Assembly (NCBI GenBank): GCA_029948255.1
Contig: JALIZF010001690.1
Location: 434,001-498,000 of the forward strand
Origin: Telmatactis stephensoni
Taxonomy: Eukaryota > Cnidaria > Anthozoa > Actiniaria > Isophelliidae
Direction: 5' to 3'
Length of the DNA: 64,000 nucleotides
Both the position numbers and the translations under genes were made by a program. A model generated the notes under the pieces. That model was given only the letters and a program-made list of their open reading frames with translations. It was not told where the DNA came from and did no database searches. Of the stretch, positions 36,704 through 46,800 are shown piece by piece; within the stretch, counting starts at the first letter, position 1, and each line of letters begins with the position of its first letter.

Positions 36704-36989
36704 CAGCGGTTTTCGATATTCTGTGAACTCTGACTTTCAGACGCCAACTGCTGATTTTGCGTTAATTTTTTTGCCTTTTTTTTTTTGACTAATACGGAAA
36801 ACTATTATAGTATAGCTAATATATATATCGTCTAAAGATCTTCATTTTTACTTGGTCATTTGGTAGGATTTTAGGAACTTTTAGTATATTAACTTTTTGA
36901 TGTTTTGTTGAGGTGGGCGGAAGCGTAATGTATAACCAAATTCCAATGGACTGTTTGAAGGCCATTGTTCACAGAATATCGAAAACCGG
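36704..36989. mobile_element. inverted-repeat element, about 286 bp
   Basis: The ends gcggttttcgatattctgtg and cacagaatatcgaaaaccgg are mirrors. The same end motif occurs alone near 14100. Confidence 0.6.
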
Positions 36990-37008
36990 CAGTAGGCCCA
37001 ACCTTGTT

Positions 37009-37169
37009 CAGGGACGGATTTAGGGGAGGGTTGAAGGGGGTGCGTAACCCCCTCCTGAGACGACTTTGAGTCCTTTTTTCTCAATAGTTTTCCGAAATGT
37101 CCTCTCGGCAGTTTCCAATTTATATGATGGTGCACCATCTCCTGATGATAATCCTGGATACGCGCCTGC
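37009..37169. mobile_element. CAGGGG-family MITE, related to 16511-16693
   Basis: Shares cctcctgagac, ctttgagtcc, and tatatgatggtgcaccatctcc-like blocks with 16511-16693. Ends are degenerate (cagggacgg and cgcgcctg). Confidence 0.6.
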
Positions 37170-38231
37170 TGTTTTACACTGGAAAGGCCAACCCTAGATT
37201 GATCTTTGCAAACTCAGATCCAGCCCGGTCAACCGAGCCAGACCCCTTCATACAGTATAATAAGGTCCTTAGTGCATGAAGTGTGAATGGGAGCCAGATG
37301 CGGTTTCAAATCTATCCCTGTTTGTCATGGACTTAGCTTCAGGCAATTCCGGATGAATAAATTTCAAAAGGCATCTTTTTTATTGTACTTTCAAATTGAA
37401 ATTGATCCGTTTTTTTAAGGAAGTCCTGGAGGCATTTCAGACTTCCGATCGACTTCCGAGTTTAGATTTTGGATATTCAAACTTCGGACTTACTTCCGCC
37501 ATATTGGTAATTTTGTACTTCCGAGATTTGACCATTAAAAATCAATAGTAATTGGGAAATATCAAATGAAAATATTGGACAATATAAGGAGATAACTCAT
37601 TCATGTGGGTTATCTATGTATGAACTTTGAAAATATCGGACCACCTGCGGCGAACCCGGCGGCAGATTTCAGCGAGAAGTTGATTCGAGGAGCTTCGTTC
37701 TATTTATGTCTTATGAGTTTTTGTGAACCTACTAACGTCATCACATATCCTGCATTCTGATTGGCCACATTACTGGAGGTCTAATTGTTCAATAGTCTCC
37801 TAGTAGCAAAAACAATATCAGGGCGGATCGAAACGTTGAATTGCGTTTTGCAGTGATTTCTCAGGATTTTATCGAGGATTTGCATACCTTTAAAGTTTAT
37901 TTGACCGATTAGTAGGTTTATCTGATTAGACCTCTCGGCTTCATGGACTACTAGACTAGGCGCAAACATGGCAAAACTGAAAAAGTCGATCGCAAAAAGT
38001 GCAGAAGGCATTTTAGGGTAGAAGCTGGTAACATAACTATTCTAAACTAAATTTTCATGCTGAATCCGAATATACCGACAGTTACCAAGACGTATTCTGT
38101 AATCTTATGCGTGTAGATGACGTATTTTGTGAATTGCTACAAGCTTTTACCATGTATACGTAGTCCAAAAGTTCCTAAACTGAAAAACAATGACCACAGC
38201 TGGAAAGAGCACATCAAAATCAGTGTAAAAT

Positions 38232-38405
38232 TGTGAAGTTTGAAGGATGTAAGTTGAAATAAAAATCATGTGAATTTTCAAAAATCGAAATTCGTTGGTA
38301 TCTCGGCTCTTGCATAACAACAAGTGTTTTCATATAAAATTTTGATTTTTGAAAAGTTCGTATCTCGACCCTTGATTTTTCAACTTATATTCTTCAAACT
38401 TCACA
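38232..38405. repeat. imperfect inverted repeat, 174 bp
   Basis: tgtgaagtttgaaggatgta at the left is mirrored by tatattcttcaaacttcaca at the right, with aaaaatcgaaattcgt and mirror inside. Confidence 0.6.
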
Positions 38406-38822
38406 GTTTTGCTCAACATTTTTTATCCTCTAATTTTTAGTGATAATTTAATTTTTTTGTACTTACTCATCACATTTTTCGTAGATTTTGATTTTTTCAA
38501 GTCAAAGCTGTATTTCGATTTATCAGTTATTTATCAGAAAACTAGAGGATGAAAAAAAGTTGAAAGAATCCTTTACGTCGCACGCGATCGCAAAGCCGGC
38601 GCCATAATGAAGATCAGTACAGGAGCTGAGCCTGGGCCGGCTGCCTGTACATGTGATCCCGTACGACCATGAATTGCTAGAGTCGGTTTATTGCAAAATA
38701 CAGATATTGATTGAATGTACTTGAACTGTTCTAAAGATTTACGTTGTATAATATAAGGTTTCATTCGAAATTAAAGCTGTTTGAATTGACCGACTGTGTT
38801 TGTTTGTTTGTTTGGACTGACG

Positions 38823-38880
38823 GTAGCCTGCCTACAGGCTCTCAAAGGGGGGAGGGCACTGGGGAGGAGGTGAGGGCCTG
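38823..38880. repeat. sequence resembling the Mutator-like TIR at 12210
   Basis: gtagcctgcctacaggctct then caaaggggggagggcactgg resembles the TIR start TAGCCTGCGTAGCGGCTCTT and its G-rich continuation. Only one end is seen. Confidence 0.4.
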
Positions 38881-39921
38881 ATACTTAGGCTATGGTTGTA
38901 GTTTTATTTTTGACTAGTACATAGCCCTGTCACGTGACTCTCTTGCACACCATGGCTCGGTCGGGACTGGGAACTATGTATCCCCGTGTCAATATGGCGG
39001 ACGTTTTGCTCAATGCGGAAAGGACGTCTAGTTCGCTCTTTTCAAACAGTTAGCGTTGATAATATTAATCCAAGGTGTGTACACTGAAACTAGATGGGAG
39101 TGTGACGATCGAGCAGACACTTGTGAAGACTACCTGACGAATTTTGCACACTGCAGTTCAAAAATGGACGAAAAAATGAGCTTAGCTTTCATGTGTACGT
39201 AAGTCTTTCAGATAAAAAAGTTAGAAATGCAAGTCATTTTTGATGACTGATTCAGTTTCAAAGACGATTTCCGTATAAATTTCACTCGTTTAAATAAAGG
39301 TTGCACTTGTGGATTTGTATTGATAGGCTAAATTAATATTTTTTGTCATTAGCATTCCTCGACCCAATCATAGATGCGATTGCAACTAGAGGATCAGGGT
39401 ACTTTACTTTACAAATTTTGGCATTTATTTTATTAATAGAATCATAATATTCCCATCAGTACATGGTGAAAAGAATCATGTATAGATTACAAGTTAAACA
39501 GCTGGCTTCATTTCTCTTCTTTTCAGATGAGCGTGTTTCTTTATTGTTGTGTAAAATCTTGAACACTCTTTCGTTCATGAACTGTTGTATACATCATTTT
39601 ATCACATGTACTTCTATTATTCTAATAGATAGATATTTAAGATGTTTTCTATTTTTGCTACAAAAATTTTACATACTTTACATTAACACAAATGCTATCC
39701 CTTCAGAACATTGCTTTCAAAAACAATTAGCAAATGTTGCTTCCAGATTTCTTATCAAAACAGTCAAATATCTTGTTGCTTCACCAAATTTTGTGCCAGT
39801 GGATTTTTGAGTAAAACTCCTTTGCTTTTCACAAAATATTCTCTCATTTAATCAGAACATCATAAAATAGATGAAAATGGGAAGGGAATAAGCCCCAGGT
39901 GTGATTACATATTACCATCTC

Positions 39922-40033
39922 TCTATAACAGAATCCTTTTCAAGTAGCTCACTAATTAAAACTATTGTTTGTGTTCTTGTAGGAATTTAAACTATTTGTA
40001 CATGAAAGGGCTTTGAAAAGGATTCTGGTATAG
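39922..40033. mobile_element. MITE, 112 bp
   Basis: The ends ctataacagaatccttttca and tgaaaaggattctggtatag are mirrors with one mismatch. Confidence 0.65.
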
Positions 40034-42055
40034 ACAGGAGCTCATTATGCTTTGGGGGAAAATGGGATAGAGGAAAGCCAATATTGTTCCCTTTCCTTAC
40101 CAGCCCCCTTCCAAGTACCAGCAATGCATGTTAAAATAGAGAATTTAAGATGGCGAGACAACTGACAAAAGTATCGCTTGCAGCACTTCACTTTCGATAA
40201 GAAGTGGCCAGTATATGAAATTGTTAGAATATAGCAATGAGATAATATATCAATTGAAAGAAAGTATAAAAAGGTATTTTTTGACCAAGCTGCAAACCTT
40301 GGGTATATTGCACTCTTCAAACAAGAATGTGTGTATTGAATCTCATGGTTATCTGATAGGTTTGTTCTTGAAAATGTCTTTTGTGCATGCATATATTAAA
40401 CTCATTATTTCCTTCCTTCACAGTCTTTTTACATGAAGATATGTGAACTTTAAGATGGCTATTACCCTACAAACAAGAAAATAATGTGCACCATATGCAC
40501 ACAAAATTTATGTGCATATTAATATAGATAAAGGGTTGTAATACTAATCAATGCAGATATTCCTTGGTACAGTCATTCATTCCGTTTGCTTTACTGCAAA
40601 GCAGCAATTCCATTTTCATAATAATTGTTTTGAGACCTGAAAGGATTTTCATGAAGGGTTTCATTTGAAAATGGCCTAAGTGACTTTATTGATGATATTT
40701 TTTCAATGGTATAATTAACTTTCCTATTCTGGAAAAATTAATCTCAGGACATCCATCAAAAAGTCACTCAGGTCATTTTCACAGGGAACCCTTCAATTTC
40801 TTAAAGGTTTACAACTGACTTTTTGGGTTCCCCTTAAATAGAACACTCAGTAAAATATTGACCAATATCCTTTTATCATGGGCTAGTTTTAAACTGCACA
40901 TGCTGTTTATGTGCATGTCCACACACGTCTTTGCATGTATTCCCTCTTATCCCTATCCTTCAATTAACTTTTGCATAATGGTATTGCTCTTTCACAGAAA
41001 ACAGGGATGGATTTAGGTTAGGGCAAAGGGGACACATCCCTTCCCTTTTGGAAATTTGAATACCATTTTTTGAATACCTTTTTGACTCACTCATACTCCA
41101 AAGGATTATTATGTTGTTATGTGAGTTATTGCTATCACTTTCTTATGGCATAAAAAAATGTGTAACTGAATAGCCTATTATTACACAAATCCTCCAACCT
41201 GCTTTGAGCACTTCCTTTTAGATGGTCCAATATTGTCTGAAATGAAACTAGCTAGTGTGGACACCTCTCTGAGGCTGGCAGGCACCAAGAGCTTGTCCTG
41301 AAAGTAAGGTAAGGCCAGGTGCTGGTCCTAGAGTTACTGTATGCCTTTTTAATTGACTTTTGCTTTACTCATTGGTTTTGTGCAGTATCCATGAGTTGTC
41401 TCATTGACAGCTTTGACTTTTTTAAATATCTTTTTTGCATGCCCCCTCTTGTAAATTTATTTGTAAATACCTTTATCTTTTTAAGTGTAGGAAAGTGTAG
41501 GAAATGTTCACCCTGTTACTATATGTCTGTGTGTGTATGTTATGGATATCTTTAAATTATTATAAGGGAAATGGTAGCACATCTAAGCTACTCTTACTCT
41601 AAGCTTTCACACACTTAAACAGCAACAAAATTATGAAATGTTTATCTACTTATACACAAGAAAAATTGTATTACATTCATGTTGATTTGAATTTTTTGGG
41701 TCTATGAGGGGGTTAGTAACAGCCCTGTCACAATCATGTTGAATTATTGTGTTTTTACGTTTTCCGTAATGTGCATTGTGATTGCATTGTTCAAGTTTAT
41801 CAGTTTCAGAAATTTTTCGAGGAAATAAAAAATGATTCAAAACAGTTTTAAAAACGCTATACAAGAGCCTCTACAGATTAAACAACAAAATCATTTAGCG
41901 ACCGACTGCGCAAAATATCAAACACTGATCAGAACTTTCCTCGAGGAGTTTTTGTTGGCATTTTCGTTTTGGTTCTTGCAGTTTTGTTTTCCACAAAATA
42001 GGCAAAAAAGCTGGTACTCTCGCGTCAAAAACCGTCAAATTTCCACTATACATAC
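40034..42055. other. region without a recognised gene
   Basis: Contains MITE family A copy 2 (40652-40795). Open frames here are short and show no recognisable domain or splice-consistent exon chain. Confidence 0.45.
40652..40795. mobile_element. MITE family A, copy 2
   Basis: The ends gaagggtttcatttgaaaat and ggtcattttcacagggaacc with cttc are mirrors. Same family as 18273-18420 and 50083-50233. Confidence 0.75.
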
Positions 42056-42193
42056 ATTCTGAGTTTTGAAGAAGCATATGTTGCAGTGGCAATGCTTCAT
42101 TACTCCATTGCAAGTTTCGTCTTGACAAATGTTTGCATTTTCGAAGCAAGAAAATTGATTTTCTGCGTTTTCTTTGTCTTCTTCGGCCGCCAT
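42056..42193 (-). CDS. candidate first exon of an unknown cysteine-rich protein
   Basis: The ATG at 42193 opens a 46-codon stretch (MAAEEDKENAENQ ... ending CHCNICFFKTQN) that reaches a plausible donor AGAAT|GTATGT at 42056. Cysteines are closely spaced (ICQDETC, HCHCNIC), suggesting a metal-binding fold. The start overlaps AAGATGGCGGC, a YY1-type initiator motif. A second ATG at 42206 opens another frame with lysine/arginine-rich sequence, so the true start is uncertain. I found no downstream exon and do not recognise the family. Confidence 0.35.
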
Positions 42194-42342
42194 CTTGGTC
42201 CGCCATATTGACACGGGAAGACAAAGAAATTGACCAATGGTGTTCAATTGTGCAAGGTCGGACGACAGCCAATCAGAATGCAGCGCGTTCCGGGCTATGT
42301 ACTAGACAATATTAAACTGAAGCAGGGGAAAATTTTCCCCAG
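42194..42342. promoter_or_regulatory. possible bidirectional promoter
   Basis: Between the minus-strand candidate start (42193) and the plus-strand candidate exon (42343). It holds a YY1-like site at the start codon and the 20-bp string cccgtgtcaatatggcggac, which also occurs in plus orientation near 38985. Confidence 0.3.
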
Positions 42343-42442
42343 ACTGAAGAAGCCTTTACGGGCCTTGTCAACGTCAAAAGACTATTTGGCTTTCAAAAAC
42401 GTTGGGAGGAAGTACAAAAAGGCAGAATAACAGCAATTCAAG
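42343..42442 (+). CDS. candidate internal exon, unknown protein
   Basis: A good acceptor (aattttccccag) opens a frame TEEAFTGLVNVKRL, then FGFQKRWEEVQKGRITAIQ, ending at donor CAAG|GTAATT. The sequence is protein-like, but I do not recognise it. It may be upstream of the SAP-like remnant in the adjacent transposon or independent of it. Confidence 0.35.
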
Positions 42443-42497
42443 GTAATTTATAAATACTGTCTGTTTATTTTTAAAAGTAATTTTTCAAAAGGCCTTA

Positions 42498-43738
42498 GGG
42501 ACTGTACGTTTTTAATGAGGGGGGGTGGGCTGGAGTTTTTCATCTCCATCAAAACAAAATTGTGATGACCCCCCTCCATATTTTTCTAAAAATACCATGG
42601 CCCTTCATTGATTAGCAGAAAAAAATTGATGACCCTCCCCCACGGGTAACTCAAATCAACTAAACGACACACCAAATGAAGAACGACAGCCTGATGACTT
42701 TCAACCACGTGCCCAACTTCGAAAGCTTTTCGAGGAAGGCTCTATAACAGAGGACAGAGAGAAAATTTCGGAGTTTTCTAGAACATATATTGTTCCAGAA
42801 AGCTTAGTGAGTGACTACATTCAACATCTCACAGAAATTGACATTCGCAAGAAAAAGCGAAAGGAAGAAAATCAAATCGAAAAGAAAGAGCGCTTACAAA
42901 GAAAATACAATGACATTGACATGGCAGGCTCTGTACAATGCCAACCAGCTATCAACCTTAAAAGTAAATGAACTAAATCTTTATCTTAGTGGAACATAAG
43001 ATTTCGTTCAATGGAAAAAAGGCTGCGAAAGCTAACGTCATCAAGGCGGCACACATTGGCAGCCGTCAATATAAAGAAATGGAAATGAAAGAGAATGAAG
43101 AGACAGACGTACTAGAATATACTGATGGCTATTCCTCTGGTGACGAATCTGAGGAAGATTTTGTGAACAGAGTGGTTGGTTCAAGTTCTTCGGAGTCATC
43201 AAAAGAACTAACATCTAGTGATGAAGAGAGTGGTCCAGAGGTTAGCGGAATTGAAGTATCACGGTGCGGCAGAAAACGAACCAAAGTTTCCAATGACAAT
43301 TCTATTTCTTGGCAGAACATTGACTTTTAAGATGGCACTAGTTTATTTTATTGTTTAACAGTTGCATGTGCCTGCCATCAGTGATGGTTCCTCGCATAAC
43401 AAAAGGCACTTTCGTAAAAACCAAGCAAAATGGTGGCAGTACGTGACTCACATACAGTCCAAAAATGTATACAAAAATGTATACAAAAATGTGATGTACA
43501 AATATACAATAAAACAGTAAGTAGTGATAGTTGTCAAAACAAGTCATATTTATATGTACAAATTAAAGAGAAAAGCCTGCGACTTCTATAGTTTCTAAAA
43601 TGATCAGATAAAAGAGGTGACCCTCCCCCTCACAAGGAAAAAGAAAAGCTTGACCCTTCACAAACGTTGATTTTTTTTTCGATGACCCTCCCCCGAAATA
43701 CTCCAGCCCACCCCCCCTCATTAAAAACGTACAGTCCC
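42498..43738. mobile_element. decayed TIR transposon, 1241 bp, TTA flanks
   Basis: The ends GGGACTGTACGTTTTTAATG, then a G-run and gtgggctggag, are mirrored at 43690-43738. TTA lies on both flanks (42495-42497 and 43739-43741), consistent with a 3-bp duplication. Subterminal gaccctcccc blocks recur in both arms. The interior carries the coding remnant at 42649-43330. The superfamily is uncertain; a 3-bp duplication with a long coding interior would fit Academ-like elements, but no transposase core is visible. Confidence 0.7.
42649..43330 (+). pseudogene. SAP-like, acidic C-terminal coding remnant with two frameshifts
   Basis: A first stretch (NDTPNEERQPDDFQPRAQ, then LRKLFEEGSITEDREKIS, then a lysine-rich helix IRKKKRKEENQIEKKERL) breaks frame near 42919. 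It continues in a second frame as WQALYNANQLSTLKVNELNL and breaks again near 42990. It resumes at HKISFNGKKAAKANVI and ends in an acidic serine-rich tail with stop 43328-43330. The pattern L..LKV.EL..YL..H....GKK..K..VI matches a SAP-type DNA-binding motif. It is probably the C-terminus of a transposon protein. Confidence 0.55.
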
Positions 43739-43741
43739 TTA

Positions 43742-43868
43742 GATGATTATTATCCTATCGCCCGTGAGCTGAGCCTTGTATGAGGTTTCGCGCCAAATTC
43801 AAAAGTCAAAATCACGTGTTTGATTATTCTTCATCCCAGAAGTCTCCGCGAAGCTAAAGGTCAACAAA
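43742..43868 (+). promoter_or_regulatory. TMEM214 upstream region
   Basis: 126 bp between the transposon edge and the TMEM214 start codon. It contains an E-box-like TCACGTG near 43814. No TATA box is evident. Confidence 0.4.
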
Positions 43869-46800
43869 ATGGCGTCGTCTGGTAAATGGGAAGTTGTTGG
43901 AAAATCAAACAAAAAGCGGAATAACTTCGACAAAAAGAAAGAGAAAGCGAAACTGAATGGTGCTCCAAAGATAGAAGTACCAAGTAAGTTTGTGATGGTA
44001 GTTTGTTGAGATCAGGGGAAGTTCTGCATTGTTTAGGAAAGGACACTTGTGGTTCAGTGACACGTAGGCGAAAAAAATGAATTATTTTTTCTACTTTTCC
44101 CTTTTTTTACCTCCAAAATAAGAAGCTTTCTCATACATCGGAGAAGGTAATAAACGTGATTTTATGAACACTCAGAGGGTTTTTGTTTTAAAGTGTTTCC
44201 GTCGTCTAGGTAGCAGCAAAATATTCGATGAAAAATTAGTTGAAGTTAACTTTGTGGCTTTTATTGTTAACCTCTTATTCCATTATTATTAGTACCATTT
44301 TTATCGAGAAATTTTGACTTTACAATGAAATTATTTCCCAAAATTGCCATTTATGATGTAATTCCACACAAAACTGCTTTGTCATGACCAAGTGTCCATA
44401 ACAAATTGATTGGCTAGAGTCACGTGGCAGTGGTGTCAATCTAATGCACTAATCAGTGGGATCCCCCACCTCTGACTACCCGGGGAATAGCAGGGGATTA
44501 GATTTGAGAAGTTGTCTAATTTTATACTAATGCCCAGCCATGCCCCACTCCACATGGCATTTCTGCCAGTCTAATTCTCACTAATTGTCCCTACCCTAGG
44601 GAGAGTGGTAAAGTGTCGTTCCAATTTTAAATTTCAGTAGTGCTTTGGTAGAAAATATGATAGAAAAATCAAACAAGACTACATTAAAAACGTGATATGC
44701 TTGCAAACTAAGCTTTAATTTGACTGGAAAGCGCACATAAGACATATTTTGCAAAGATATAAGTTAAGCTTGTGTCAAATTTAGCTGATTCAGGAGATTT
44801 TTAATCAAGACAAACAAACTTTCTTTTTTAGCTCATTGATCACCTTTTTCAACAAAGTCTTTGAAGTTTGAAGCATAGACTCCGCTGCTCTTCAATTCTT
44901 TCTTGAACTAAATCCCAAGCCTTGATTAACAGTATTTTTTAATGAGGCTTAGAGAAGTCAGAGAACAAACACATACCAAAACCCATACTGACACTCGTGC
45001 TTTCTTCAAGCAAAAATGGCAGACTACTACGCAGTGACTTCCCAGTCCATGTCCTTTGCCATATTGGGTTTCCTGTTAATCGATCCTGGCTCTAATCCTG
45101 CTCTAAACAAGAGACAAGCCTGGCCTTATGCCCCTGTCTTTTTTACCAGTGATCTAATCAGATGTAAAGTCCCGCATATCGTGGCCATGTTACTGTTCTA
45201 ATCTTCACCTAATACCGGGCTATATCCCCGCTAATGCCCTGTATTCCCTGGGTAGTCAGGGGCGGGGGTTCCCACTGATTAGTGCATAATGCTTTGGGGT
45301 ATTAGGTCAGAGAAGATGCCATCGAATTGGTTTATTACTCTAGAATCTAAACAAAAGAAATAGAACAACTGGCAATAATAACAACAGATTCTTCTGTTGC
45401 AATGAACCAATGGGAAAAGACATTCCAAGAAAGTGAAGCTCTACTGATGCTTTTTGCCAATTTTTCTGTTGGCTAAATTTGTTGAGCATCTGTCTTTCAA
45501 GTGGGAGTTCCACAAGTTTATTAGTGTGTAGCTGTAAGATATTTAGTTTCATTTTTAAATAAAGTTATTTTTATTATTACTACATAGAGGTCCAGGTTTG
45601 AGACCAACATTTGGGGTCTAATTCAAATAACTTAGAAAAAAGTGCTTCTTTTGTTATTAAAATGGTTAGACTTTCTTATTTTCTCAGACTATATCATTAG
45701 ATTACTGTGAAAATGCTTACAAGTATCACGACCAACAACTTTAAACTTTCAGCTGGATTTTGGGTTTTTCTGATCCATCAAACATGTTAAAGGGCCAGAG
45801 CTTATGCAAATGTCCTTGATCCAGCCTTGATCCACATTTGCCATCAGCCTTGAGGTACTTTGAGAGCAGTGGCATAGGCTCTGTTTCCTTCACCTGATTG
45901 GCGGATCAGAAAAACCAAAAATCCAACTGAAGGTTTGAATTCTTTGTTGGTCCCGATGCAAGCATTTTCACTGTAAACTCCAGTCTCTGCAATGCTACAA
46001 AATAATGCTGCATCAAAGGAACATAACAGAATTAACCCATAATCACTATTTGTAAATTCCAATTTCAATTTCAAACCAAGCACTCCTTTCATTCATTAGA
46101 TCCTGTACCACAGGCTGAAACCATCTATCAAGCATTTGATATACGTGACAAGAAACGTGCTACAGCTGTTGAAAGTAGTCCCTTTAATCCTTATGAGAAA
46201 AATGCTGATGACAGCCATGACTCAGATAAGGGACAAGAAAACAAGAAGCCTTTTGTGAAGAAGAAACCCCAGACAAAGCAGCCACAAAAAAGTGAGAAAG
46301 AATTACTAACAGAAGCACTACAAAAGGTAAAAAAAATAAATTATTTTGATGTACTGTCTGGAAATATTTCATTGGGACCTACTAAGGTCACTCTAAATTT
46401 CAAAATGGCAACTTGTAAGTCGATCGTGATTTAAAACACTCTGTCAATACATTATACTGAGAGAAAAATCATTCTACCATGCTCCCTTGATCTATGTTGT
46501 CTTCAGTTTAAATAGTAAATTTATTTTCATTGACTTATTGCTGTTATAGGTTGACTTGACTGAAATGAAGAATATTTTTGCTAAAGATGAAGCTGCTTTT
46601 CCCAGCAACCCATCAGTAAGTCTTTAAAAAACATGTTCCATTGCCGGATTTCATATCGTGAGAGCCTGGGTACGAGTCCCTGAATATTGCGCCAATCAAC
46701 ACAAGACCCACATATTCGGAAAGAGCATATCAAGTTTAACAATATTCTTAAGTTTGGTGTTAATCGGTTTAATATTGAACGAGTAACAGCCATTCAAAAA

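Larger units (their letters stand above)
35650..38940. other. region without a recognised gene
   Basis: Expected to hold the 5' tetraspanin exon, which I could not identify. Small elements at 36099-36309, 36704-36989, 37009-37169, 38232-38405 and 38823-38880 are listed separately. Confidence 0.45.

Noticed and set aside
38995..39190. Short ATG-started stretches (MADVLLNAERTSSSLF and MDEKMSLAFMC) with a GTAAGT donor at about 39196
   Set aside because: The first stops after 19 codons and no compatible downstream exon was found for the second. It could be a 5' exon, but the support is too weak.
40045..40392. 115-codon minus-strand ORF
   Set aside because: No domain, no splice-consistent neighbours; sequence composition like surrounding noncoding DNA.
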